DNA from: Fodinibacter sp963834965
Lineage (GTDB): Bacteria > Actinomycetota > Actinomycetes > Actinomycetales > Dermatophilaceae
Assembly: GCA_963834965.1 (NCBI GenBank)
Contig: CAWIEI010000010.1
Span: 1 to 64,000, forward strand
Direction of reading: 5' to 3'
DNA: 64,000 nucleotides
Made by a program: the position numbers and the translations under genes. This document shows, piece after piece, positions 18,320-26,957 of the stretch. Within the stretch, counting starts at the first letter, position 1. The number at the start of each line of letters is the position of its first letter. The notes beneath the pieces are model-generated. The model had not been told where the DNA came from and did no database searches. It was given only the letters and a program-made list of their open reading frames with translations.

Positions 18320-20331
18320 GTGAAGCCTCCCTTGGTATAGCCATTCAGCTGGTGCTCGCAGCGGTTGCGGTCGTAGCCGCGACGCTTGCCCCGGCCAGGG
18401 TGCGCTCGCTGCTGGCGGGTGCGGCGTGTGCCGGGCTGGGGGTCGCGGGTGTGGTCACCGGGCTGCAGGCGATGTCCGGCGGCAACCCCGGTCCTGGGCT
18501 GCGCATCCCGGTGACCCTGCCGCTTGACCTTCCGTTGGAGCCGCTGCTGTTGGCCCCGGACCGCATCGGTGGGGTCTTCATGGCCTTGGCCGGTGCCGTG
18601 GCGGCAGTGACGTCCGTTTACGGGGTCGGGTACGCGACGGGCCCGGCGGCGTCGCGCTCGGGCTGGGCAGCCTTCGCGGTCTTCATCCTGGGGATGCAGC
18701 TGGTGCCGGCCGCCTCTGACGTGGTGTCGTTCCTGGTGGCTTGGGAGACCATGGCGATCGGCTCCACGGTGCTGCTGCTTGCGGACCATGGCGCGCGTTC
18801 GGAGGTCGTCACCGCCACCCGGTGGTACGCGGTCATGACGCACGCGAGCTTCCTGTTGTTGCTGGCCGGGTTCGCGGTGTTGGTGGCCGACGCGGGAGGC
18901 ACCGGCTTCGCGACGATCGCGTCGGCTGGAGTGTCCGGTGTGACGGCGAGCCTGGCGTTCGTGCTTCTGCTGGGCGGGTTCGCCACCAAGGCCGGACTCG
19001 TCCCGGTCCACGTGTGGCTGCCCCGGGCGCACCCGGAGGCACCGAGTCACGTGTCGGCGGCGATGAGCGCGGCGATGGTGAAGATGGGTGTGTACGGGGT
19101 GCTGCTGGCGGCCCTGCGGCTGCTGCCGCAGGGCCCTGCTTGGTGGGCAGTGCTGCTGTTGGTGCTCGCGCTGGCCTCGGCGCTGTACGGGATCCTGCAG
19201 GCGTCGGTGGCTACGGACCTCAAGCGTCTGCTTGCCTACTCCACGACGGAGAACGTGGGGCTGATCCTGGTCGCGGTGGCCGTCGCGCTGCTGCTGCGCG
19301 GGGCGGGTGACGAGCCGGTGGCTGATGTCGCCCTCACCGCGGCGCTGCTGCTTGCCGTCAGCCATGCCGCGTTCAAGACGGTGCTGTTCCTGGGCGCGGG
19401 CTCGATCCTGCACGCGACCGGAGAACGCGACCTGGACCGCCTGGGTGGGCTGGCCGCGGTGATGCCGACCACCTCGCTGGCGTTCGGGGTTGCTGCCCTT
19501 GGGGCGGCGGCGCTGCCGGTTACCTCCGGCTTCGCGGCCGAGTGGGTGCTGCTGCAGTCCCTGATCCATGGTGCCGGCCGTGACGATGTGGCGCTGGCGA
19601 TCCTGTTGCCGGTCACTGTCGCCGTGGTCGCGCTCACTGCTGGTCTGGCGCTACTGACGTTCGTCAAGGCCTACGGGATCGCGTTCCTGGCCCGTCCCAG
19701 ATCCGAGGCCGCCGCGCACGGCCACGAGGGCGGTCGCTCCATGCGGGCGGCGATGCTCCTGGGCGCGGCCGCCGTGGTAGGGCTCGGACTGGCTCCTGGC
19801 CCCGTCGCGGCCGGGCTGGCCCGGGCAGTGGGTGCCTCCGGTATCGACGTCGTCGGCGTGCTGGGGGTCTCGCTTCCTGCGGTTGACGCGCTGTTGGATC
19901 CCGTGGCCCTGATCCTGCTCGCCGCGATCGTGCTGGCCCCAGTGGTCGTGGTGCACCTGGCGGCCGCGCGGCAGGCGCCGCGCCGCGATGTCGACCTGGC
20001 TTGGGGGTGCGGCGGTGTCCGGGTCAGCCCACGGATGCAGTACACGGCCACGTCGTATGCCGAGCCGCTGGTGCGAGTGTTCGACGACGCCCTGCAGCCC
20101 AGTCGCGACGTCGAGGTAAGCCACGCCGACGAGTCCCGATACCTGGTCTCGCAGGTCCGGTTCCGCCAGCGTGTCACCGACCTGGTCGCCGACCGGGTCT
20201 ACGAGCCCGTCGTGCGGGCCTCGCTCGGGATCGGCGAGGGAGCGCGCCGGATCCAGAACGGCAGCATCCATCGATACCTCGGGTTTTCGTTCACGGCGTT
20301 GGTGCTCGTGCTGCTGGCGGTGACCTGGTGA
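18316..20331 (+). CDS. hyfB: Proton-translocating membrane subunit (HyfB, NuoL/M family)
   Basis: Antiporter-like ion-pumping subunit of 671 residues with about 14-16 hydrophobic segments. The family core reads FLVAWETMAIGS, GFATKAGLVPVHVWLPRAHPEAPSHVSAAMS (in two pieces) and DLKRLLAYSTTENVGLI. The Glu and Lys residues expected in the transmembrane proton path are present. A C-terminal cytosolic or amphipathic region follows. GTG start, overlapping genes on both sides (GTGA). Corresponds to Rv0083. Confidence 0.9.
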   Translation: MSEASLGIAIQLVLAAVAVVAATLAPARVRSLLAGAACAGLGVAGVVTGLQAMSGGNPGPGLRIPVTLPLDLPLEPLLLAPDRIGGVFMALAGAVAAVTSVYGVGYATGPAASRSGWAAFAVFILGMQLVPAASDVVSFLVAWETMAIGSTVLLLADHGARSEVVTATRWYAVMTHASFLLLLAGFAVLVADAGGTGFATIASAGVSGVTASLAFVLLLGGFATKAGLVPVHVWLPRAHPEAPSHVSAAMSAAMVKMGVYGVLLAALRLLPQGPAWWAVLLLVLALASALYGILQASVATDLKRLLAYSTTENVGLILVAVAVALLLRGAGDEPVADVALTAALLLAVSHAAFKTVLFLGAGSILHATGERDLDRLGGLAAVMPTTSLAFGVAALGAAALPVTSGFAAEWVLLQSLIHGAGRDDVALAILLPVTVAVVALTAGLALLTFVKAYGIAFLARPRSEAAAHGHEGGRSMRAAMLLGAAAVVGLGLAPGPVAAGLARAVGASGIDVVGVLGVSLPAVDALLDPVALILLAAIVLAPVVVVHLAAARQAPRRDVDLAWGCGGVRVSPRMQYTATSYAEPLVRVFDDALQPSRDVEVSHADESRYLVSQVRFRQRVTDLVADRVYEPVVRASLGIGEGARRIQNGSIHRYLGFSFTALVLVLLAVTW

Positions 20332-21284
20332 ACACCCTCACCGTCCCCGGGCTCCTGGCCCTCCAGGTCGTCGGCGCGCTGGCTTTCACCCCGCTCCTGA
20401 TCGGCCTGATGCGCCAGACCCGGGCACGACTGGAAGGGCGGGCGGGGCCCGGTGTGACGCAGCCCTGGCGTGACGTTCACAAGTTGCTGGCCAAGGAGCC
20501 CCTGCAAGCGGCAGGTACCGGCCCGCTGCTGTCGGCCACACCGCTGCTGCTGATCATGTCCAGCCTCGTCGTCTGTGCGTTGGTGCCGCTGGTGGGAACC
20601 GGCTCTCTGGCAATGGTCCCCGACGACCTGTTCGTGGTCGTCTCGGTACTCCTGCTTGGCACCGTGGCGTTGGCCCTGCTCGGTCTGGAGTCCGGCACCG
20701 CGTTCGGTGGGATGGGCTCCAGTCGGCACATGACGATCGCGGCGCTGGTCGAACCCACCGTCCTGGTCGCCGTGTATGCCCTGTCCATCCCGGTCGGGAC
20801 CTCGGCGCTGTCGGCGATCGTTGCCGCCCGGGTGCAGGATCCGTCCAGCGTGGTCTCCCCGGTGGGGCTGCTCGCCGTCGTCGCGCTGGGGATCGCGGTG
20901 CTGGCGGAGACCGGCCGGCTGCCCGTGGACAACCCGTCGACCCATCTCGAGCTGACGATGGTGCACGAGGCGATGGTGCTCGAGAGCTCCGGGCGCGACC
21001 TGGCGTGGCTGGAGGTGGGCTCCTGGCTGCGACTGACGGCCTTGCTCGGGCTGCTGGTGAACCTAGCCGTCCCCTGGGGTGTGGCGACCACGCTAAGCGT
21101 GTCCGCGGTGCTGGTCGGGGTGGTCGCGATCGTGGTCAAGCTGGTGGTGGCGGGCATGCTCGTCGCAGCCGGCGAGGTCTTCCTCGCCAAGCTGCGCCTG
21201 TTCCGTGTGCCGGAGCTGCTGGCCGGGTCCTTCGTGCTTGCGTTCCTGGCCGTGACCGCCTCGTTCCTGATCGGGGGCGCGTGA
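20328..21284 (+). CDS. hyfC: Membrane anchor subunit (HyfC/HycD, NuoH family)
   Basis: Links the hydrophilic module to the ion-pumping arm. It has 318 residues and about 8 transmembrane segments. The family motif LAETGRLPVDNPSTHLELTM followed by VHEAMVLE is intact. The GTG start at 20328 overlaps the hyfB stop. Longer upstream readings in this frame run antiparallel to nothing and lie inside hyfB, so they are rejected. Corresponds to Rv0084 (hycD). Confidence 0.9.
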   Translation: MNTLTVPGLLALQVVGALAFTPLLIGLMRQTRARLEGRAGPGVTQPWRDVHKLLAKEPLQAAGTGPLLSATPLLLIMSSLVVCALVPLVGTGSLAMVPDDLFVVVSVLLLGTVALALLGLESGTAFGGMGSSRHMTIAALVEPTVLVAVYALSIPVGTSALSAIVAARVQDPSSVVSPVGLLAVVALGIAVLAETGRLPVDNPSTHLELTMVHEAMVLESSGRDLAWLEVGSWLRLTALLGLLVNLAVPWGVATTLSVSAVLVGVVAIVVKLVVAGMLVAAGEVFLAKLRLFRVPELLAGSFVLAFLAVTASFLIGGA

Positions 21285-21943
21285 TGAGCGAAGCCCTTTT
21301 CAGCCAGCTGCTGGCGACGTGCACCGGGCTGCTGCTGGTGACCGCGGTCCTGCAGGTCTGGCGCTACTCGCTCAGTGCGTCGATCCGCGTCCTGGCCGTG
21401 CAGGGGGCGGCGCTGGCCGCCTTGGTGGCGGTGCTCGGCATCGAGCACGGCGACGTCGAGGTCCTCGTCGTGGCCGCCCTGGTGCTGGCGATGAAGGCCG
21501 TCGCCATCCCGTGGGCGCTGTCCCGCACCGCGGCAGCCACCGGGGCCGTGCGAGAGCAGGCGCCGCTGGTCAACCCCACGGCCGCCCTGCTCGCGGCGAC
21601 CGCGCTGACGGTCCTGGCCTACGTCGTGGGTCTGCCGATCGTGGCTGTTCTCCATGGGCCGGCCGCGAAGGCGGTGCCGGTCGGGCTTGCCCTGGTCCTC
21701 ATCGGCTTCCTCGTGCTGCTGACCCGGCGCAGTGCACTGGCCCAGCTGATCGGCTTTGTCGTGCTGGACAACGGGATAGCCACCACCGCGTTTCTGACCT
21801 CCGGCGGCGTCCCCCTCGTCGTGGAGCTCGGTGTGACCCTGGATGTGCTGCTCGTGGTGCTGATCCTGCGGGTGCTCACCAGTCGGCTGCAGTCCGCCCA
21901 CGGCGGTATCGACCTCGACGACCTGACGGAGTTGCGCGACTGA
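21284..21943 (+). CDS. hyfE: Membrane subunit HyfE (Rv0085-like)
   Basis: 219-residue integral membrane protein with about 7 helices. It contains AMKAVAIPWALSR and a conserved LIGFVVLDNGIATTAF segment typical of HyfE-type subunits (NuoK-related at the C-terminal half). The ATG at 21284 overlaps the previous stop by one base (TGATG), and the stop overlaps the next ATG in the same way. Part of the membrane arm. Confidence 0.87.
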   Translation: MSEALFSQLLATCTGLLLVTAVLQVWRYSLSASIRVLAVQGAALAALVAVLGIEHGDVEVLVVAALVLAMKAVAIPWALSRTAAATGAVREQAPLVNPTAALLAATALTVLAYVVGLPIVAVLHGPAAKAVPVGLALVLIGFLVLLTRRSALAQLIGFVVLDNGIATTAFLTSGGVPLVVELGVTLDVLLVVLILRVLTSRLQSAHGGIDLDDLTELRD

Positions 21944-23481
21944 TGACCGCCTTGATGTGGATCCCTCTGCTACTGCCGGTCAGCGTGGGCGCGACCTCGT
22001 GGTGGCGCCGCGCTGACGGCTGGACCCGGGGCGCCGACCTGGCCGTGGCCGTTGTCGCCCTCGGGGCCGGGATCGGGCTGCTCACGGTGGTGCACGCCTC
22101 CGGGCCTCTCATTGCGGCGGGCGGGGTGCTGCGCGCCGACGCGCTGTCTGCGTGGCTCCTGTTCACCATCGGCGCAGTCGCGGTCACCGCCTTGTGGGGC
22201 GGGCTACCGACCCGCGCCGCCAGGCCCGCCCCGGACGGCCGCTACACGGCGCTGGTCTGCCTGTTCCTCGGAGCGATGAGCCTGGCCGTCCTCAGCGACA
22301 ACCTCGGCATCCTGTGGGTCGCCATCGAGGCCACCACCATCGCGACGGCATTCCTCGTCGGCCACCACCAAAGCCCGCGATCCCTCGAGGCCGCTTGGAA
22401 GTACGTCGTCCTGGGCTCGGTGGGCGTCGCGATCGCCTTCCTCGGGATCGTCCTGCTCTACGCCAGCACCGTCGCGGCCGGGGCCCCGACCCTGTCCTGG
22501 GTCCAACTAGCCGACGGCGGGCTCTCTCTGAACCCCAGCCTGACCCGGATCGCCGTGGCCCTGGCCGTCCTCGGCTTCGCCACCAAGGCAGGCCTGGCCC
22601 CGATGCACAGCTGGCTACCGGACGCCCACTCCCAGGCCCCCGCCCCGGTGTCCGGCCTGATGTCAGGGGTCCTGCTCTCGGTGGCCCTGTATGCCATCTT
22701 GCGGATCCAGGCCATCGGCGACGCCACGCTCGGCCCGCAGTTCCTTCGCGGGCTGCTCCTCGCCGGGGGTCTGCTGTCCCTGACCGTAGCTGGTGCGATG
22801 ACCCTGGCCCAGCGCGACTACAAGCGGATGCTGGCCTACTCCAGCATCGAGCACATGGGAATCATGGCCTTGGGAGTGGCCGTCGGTGGGCCGCTTGCCA
22901 CGGCCGCAGTGCTGCTGCACATGCTCGGCCACGGCCTGGTCAAGGCAGCGATGTTCGTCGTCGCCGGCCGGATCCTGGCAACCGAGGGCACCACCCGCAC
23001 CCAGGGCGTCACGGGCCTGCTCACCCGCCGGCCTGACCTGGCCCGAGCACTGCTCGCCGGAACCGCCGCGCTGCTCGGGTTCCCCCCCTTCGTGCTGTTC
23101 TTCACAGAAGTGGCCATCGTCGTCGCCGGCTGGCAGGCGGGACTCGGCTGGGCCATGGGGATCGCCCTGTTCCTGCTGCTCGTTGTGTTCGCCGGCCTGG
23201 CCCGCCACGTCTCCGCCATGACGCTGGGCCCTCCGGTGGCAGGGGCCCCTCCGCTCGCGGCAACACCAGCGCAGCCCCGAGGGGTGCATCCCCTCCCGAT
23301 GGACGCGCACACCGACCCGTTGCCCACACCCGGTCGTCAGCCCGCAAGTGAGCCGGCGACCAGGCACCGTCAGGCACCCGTGCTGATCGCCCTCGGCGCA
23401 GCAGCCATCCTGGGGCTGATGGCATCCCCTCTCGCGGCCCAGCTCCGTGAGGCCGCAGCAGTGCTGGCGGGCGCCCGATGA
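21943..23481 (+). CDS. hyfF: Proton-translocating membrane subunit (HyfF, NuoN/L family)
   Basis: Second antiporter-like subunit, 512 residues. Core motifs are NLGILWVAIEATTIATAFLV, LGFATKAGLAPMHSWLPDAH, YKRMLAYSSIEHMGIM and HMLGHGLVKAAMFV. A non-conserved Pro/Thr/His-rich loop (about residues 425-480) precedes a last helix. Overlaps the large-subunit gene by 4 bp. Corresponds to Rv0086. Confidence 0.9.
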   Translation: MTALMWIPLLLPVSVGATSWWRRADGWTRGADLAVAVVALGAGIGLLTVVHASGPLIAAGGVLRADALSAWLLFTIGAVAVTALWGGLPTRAARPAPDGRYTALVCLFLGAMSLAVLSDNLGILWVAIEATTIATAFLVGHHQSPRSLEAAWKYVVLGSVGVAIAFLGIVLLYASTVAAGAPTLSWVQLADGGLSLNPSLTRIAVALAVLGFATKAGLAPMHSWLPDAHSQAPAPVSGLMSGVLLSVALYAILRIQAIGDATLGPQFLRGLLLAGGLLSLTVAGAMTLAQRDYKRMLAYSSIEHMGIMALGVAVGGPLATAAVLLHMLGHGLVKAAMFVVAGRILATEGTTRTQGVTGLLTRRPDLARALLAGTAALLGFPPFVLFFTEVAIVVAGWQAGLGWAMGIALFLLLVVFAGLARHVSAMTLGPPVAGAPPLAATPAQPRGVHPLPMDAHTDPLPTPGRQPASEPATRHRQAPVLIALGAAAILGLMASPLAAQLREAAAVLAGAR

Positions 23482-24968
23482 ATGTCAGGTCGCTCACCTC
23501 CAGTCAGACCCTGAGCCGGGAGCAGCTCACCGCCGTCGCCGGAAAGTTGTTGGACGATGGGTGGCGGCTGGCGCTGGTCGCGGGGCACGACGACCGCGAC
23601 CGGCTGCGAGTGGTCTACAGCTTCCTGCGACCCGTCGGCCAGCGCCACGAGCTCACCGTCGAGGTCCCCCGCGAGAACCCCTGGGTCCCAAGCCTGGCTC
23701 ACCGCTCGTTCCCCGCCGGCCGCTTCGAACGCGAGATCCGCGACCTGTACGGGATCAGCCCCGACGGACACCCGATGCCCAAACGACTAGTCCGGCACGC
23801 CCATTGGCCCCACGGCTACCACCCCATGCGCCACGACGCCGACCCCACCCCCGGGTTCAACGCAGACATCGGGTCCTACCCCTTCATCGCGGTCGAGGGC
23901 GACGGCGTCTACGAGATCCCCGTCGGCCCGGTTCACGCCGGGCTGATCGAACCAGGCCATTTCCGGTTCTCCGTCGTCGGCGAGACCATCCTTCAGGTCA
24001 AGGCCCGGCTGTGGTTCCTGCACCGCGGCGTCGAGAAGCTCTTCGAAGGCCGCACCCCCGCACAGGGCATCGAGCTGGCCGAACGAATCAGCGGCGACAC
24101 CGCGGTCGGGCACTCCCTGGCCTACGTCATGGCGGTAGAGGACGCCCTGAACATCGACGTCGACGAGCGCACCCGTGCCGCCCGGGCCCTGCTCCTGGAG
24201 GCCGAACGGCTCTACAACCACGTCAGCGACCTCGGCGCCATCGCCAACGACGTCGGCTACGGCATCGCCCACATCCACACCCAGCGCCTGCGCGAGAGCC
24301 TGCTGCGCCACAACAAGGCCCTCACCGGGCACCGGCTCCTACGTGGCGCGATCAGCATCGGCAGTGCCCACCTGCGAACCAGCCCGGATCTCACGCTGCT
24401 GCAGGGCGTCGCCGATGAGGTGGCCGAGATCGTGCGGATCACCCTGGCCAGCAGCATCGTGGCCGACCGGTTCACCGGGACCTCCACCCTCAGCACGGCG
24501 CAGGCAGCGCACATCGGCACCCTCGGCTACGTCGCCCGCGCCTCCGGGATCGCCATCGACGCCCGCCGAGACCACCCGACCCTTCACCTGGGCGCCTTCG
24601 AGCCCGTGACCGAGCAGGGCGGCGACGTCCTGGCCCGGTACCTCGTCCGCGCCCGCGAGGTCGCCGCCTCCACCCAGATCCTTGCCTCGCTGGCGCCACG
24701 GGCCGCGGCCACCACGGACAGTCACCCGATGTCCGTCACCGCCTTGTCGGGAACGGCCGCCGGGCTGGGGGTCGTCGAAGCATGGCGAGGCACCCTGTGC
24801 CACCGCGTCGAGATCGGCTCTTCCGGCAACCTCGCCCGGGTACGAGCCGTGGACCCCTCGTTCTTCAACTGGCCGGCCCTGCCCGTCGCACTGACCGACA
24901 CGATCGTCCCCGACTTCCCGCTGACCAACAAGAGCTTCAACCAGTCCTATGCGGGCAACGACCTCTGA
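23478..24968 (+). CDS. hyfG: Hydrogenase-4-like large subunit lacking NiFe ligands (HyfG family)
   Basis: Fusion of a NuoC-like N-terminal domain (about 1-125; RSFPAGRFEREIRDLYGI) and a NuoD/NiFe-large-subunit domain (about 130-496; EGDGVYEIPVGPVHAGLIEP). In true hydrogenases the L1 motif is RxCGxC; here it is ERISGDTAVGHS, with both Cys replaced. The C-terminal DPCxxC is also replaced (LTNKSFNQSYAGNDL). No cysteine pair remains to bind nickel and iron, so this is not a hydrogenase. It resembles energy-converting-hydrogenase-related complexes and Rv0087. Last gene of the operon. Its reaction is unknown. Confidence 0.92.
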   Translation: MNVRSLTSSQTLSREQLTAVAGKLLDDGWRLALVAGHDDRDRLRVVYSFLRPVGQRHELTVEVPRENPWVPSLAHRSFPAGRFEREIRDLYGISPDGHPMPKRLVRHAHWPHGYHPMRHDADPTPGFNADIGSYPFIAVEGDGVYEIPVGPVHAGLIEPGHFRFSVVGETILQVKARLWFLHRGVEKLFEGRTPAQGIELAERISGDTAVGHSLAYVMAVEDALNIDVDERTRAARALLLEAERLYNHVSDLGAIANDVGYGIAHIHTQRLRESLLRHNKALTGHRLLRGAISIGSAHLRTSPDLTLLQGVADEVAEIVRITLASSIVADRFTGTSTLSTAQAAHIGTLGYVARASGIAIDARRDHPTLHLGAFEPVTEQGGDVLARYLVRAREVAASTQILASLAPRAAATTDSHPMSVTALSGTAAGLGVVEAWRGTLCHRVEIGSSGNLARVRAVDPSFFNWPALPVALTDTIVPDFPLTNKSFNQSYAGNDL

Positions 24969-25744
24969 CCCAGGAACCCAGATACCCCACCACCCCTCCC
25001 AACCCACCTCTCCGGCCTGCAGCTGAGTCGCACCATGCGGGGGAATGGCTCGTCCGCAGACACGATCGCGGAGACTGGATCGAGCTGGGAACCTACGGCG
25101 CCGACCCGCTGACGGCGAGCGCATCCCGGCCTCGGCGACCTGGGCGTGAACGGTATGGGCATACCGATCGGGAAGCTCTCGCTGTACACCGCGTGCGCTG
25201 GGATCGACCCCGCGGCCACCCTCCCGATCACGATCGATGTGGGGACCAACAACCACGATCTTTTCGATGACCCGCCCTCGCCTGTGCGGAGCACCTCCGC
25301 CAACTCGGACAAGCAAGACTGGAGAGGGCCCTCGGTGAGCTCCTCCGTCGATGAGTACTTGGCGGTACGCATCGAGAATCTCGTCGGCGGCCCCCGCAAG
25401 CCACTTTCACCATTCGTCGGGTAGCGCGTCACTTTGGGCGGAAAGACGCACATCCCCGCCCGCACGAGACCCCTGGCGCGCTGGTCGAATGGGTCCGGCA
25501 GCATCAGGGGGTGTAGCCCAACTGGACCTGCGCGGCCGCGCGGCGATCACGCCCGCTGCGGTCTGAAGTGTGGCTCGAGGCCCGACCACGTACCCTGAGA
25601 GGCCGTTCTTGCCGTCACCCCTGCTAGGCGGACGCCCGTGAACTGGCAGTTGGGTGCATGCCCCGGCCGGCCCTCCAGATGCACCGCAGGTTCTAGTGGG
25701 GACGGCGCCGTCCCGGGCGGCCTTGCCACGTCAAGGTCGAGCGG
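24969..25744. other. Gene-poor interval holding a malic-enzyme fragment
   Basis: Apart from the malic-enzyme fragment at 25111-25274, no supported gene lies between the hydrogenase-like operon and the integrase pseudogene. Small frames in this stretch have no recognisable products. Confidence 0.5.
25111..25274 (+). pseudogene. Malic-enzyme fragment (second copy)
   Basis: 164 bp that match 15810-15974 at about 91 percent by eye. Most differences are at third codon positions; the coding changes include Ala to Val and Asn to Asp. It encodes GMGIPIGKLSLYTACAGID and PITIDVGTNNHDLFDD. One base is missing near the start, relative to the other copy. Similarity stops abruptly at both ends. The mostly silent divergence suggests that it came from a different functional malic-enzyme gene and was not a recent copy. 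The two fragments flank the hydrogenase-like operon in direct orientation. Confidence 0.85.
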
Positions 25745-26894
25745 TCACGGCAGACCTGGTGGTGCGCCCATCGCGGTGCCTCGGACCGCAAGTTCGGACA
25801 GCTTGGCTGCGATCTCTGCGTCGCGGCCCCGAGCGGCGTGCTGGTAGCGAAGTGCGGCTTGCGGCGTGGAGTGCCCCAGCCTGCTCATGAGCTCGGCCAC
25901 GGTGGCCCCCGTTCGAGCCGCCAGGACCGCGCCCGTGTGCCGCAGGTCGTGGAAGCGCAGGTCTGGCCGACCGGCCGCTTCACGAGCGGGCATGTGGAAC
26001 TGCTTGTAGTACCAACCGTGGGTGACGTGGCGGTCTGGCTGCTCAGGACTGTGTGGGAACAGGAGCGAGTCACGATTCCCCCGGACATGGGCTGCAAGGT
26101 GCGCGACGACGAAGGCCATCAGGTGCGGTGGGATCGCGACAACACGGATGCCCGCAGCACTCTTTGGCTTTCCCACCACGTCGGCGCGGCCGACGCGAAC
26201 GAGGCCGCGAGCAACCGACAGCCGCTGCCGGTCGACGTCAATGTCACGACGTCGGAGCTCGATGAGTTCCCCGAAGCGCAGACCGCACCACGCTCGCAGT
26301 AGTGGCATCAACTGCAGGCGCTCGGGCATCGCATTCACAAGGGCCGACAGCTCCTCAAGCGAGGCCGGCTCGATCCTTCGCTCTCGCCTGGTCTGTCCCG
26401 CCCCGCGGATGGTGCACGGTCTGGCCGTGACGACCTCCTCGAGCAGCGCCGCCGACAGGATCGAGCCCAGCAGCGAGTACGCGTGTGCTCGAGTCGTCTT
26501 CTTCGTCGGGTCCAGAGTGGCCTACCAGACGCGGACGTCCGAAGAGCTGATCTTCCCGATCTGCTGCTCGCCGAACTCAGGGAGCAGAGTCCGATCGAGA
26601 GTTCCACGGTAGAGATTGGCCGTGCTGGGCTTGAGTTCTCGGGACTTGAGCCACCGTTCCGCGTAGTCCTCGAAGGTGAGGGTCCGGCGGTCGCGCTGCC
26701 CAGGTGGCAACCAGGCTTGGTCGGCCACCAGGCGGCGCTCCGCAGCGAGCCACTCTTCACCATCGATCTTCGGTCTCGAACGTACGGGGGGCTTGATACC
26801 TGAGCATGTCGGGACCCAAGTAGGAGGCTTGCCATCGCTTGGAGGGCAGGCGGCGAAGATGACCGAAACCTCGTCGGTTCCGCACTTGCTCCAC
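25745..26894 (-). pseudogene. int: Tyrosine integrase, interrupted twice
   Basis: Phage-type integrase that would have moved the island. The catalytic domain is complete: Arg in AWCGLRFGELIEL, HDLRHTGAVLAARTG, the LGHSTPQ box, and Tyr in AALRYQHA. The N-terminus starts near GTG 26885 or 26894 (RNRRGFGHLRRLPSKRWQAS). Two lesions are visible. A +1 insertion near 26772 shifts ...APRTFET out of register with KIDGEEWLAAERRL. A TAG at 26522-26524 replaces the residue after SSSDVRVW, and the same frame resumes with ATLDPTKKTTRAHAYSLL. Restored length is about 380 residues, normal for actinobacterial integrases. It is nonfunctional as written. Confidence 0.9.
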
Positions 26895-26915
26895 CCCCTC
26901 CCGGCCCCGCCGGCG

Positions 26916-26955
26916 TGCAATAGACGTGCGATAGCGTGCAATGAACGTGAGATAT
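26916..26955 (+). repeat. Two tandem copies of the possible integrase arm site
   Basis: TGCAATAGACGTGCGATAG (26916-26934) is followed after 2 bp by a looser copy, TGCAATGAACGTGAGATAT (26937-26955). The first copy matches 8927-8945 near the left att core. The pair sits directly upstream of the integrase start, and the ISL3 element interrupts the stretch at 26958. Confidence 0.5.
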
Positions 26956-26957
26956 AG

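Noticed and set aside
23478..24968. Functional [NiFe] hydrogenase
   Set aside because: Both metal-binding Cys pairs are absent, and no maturation genes lie nearby.
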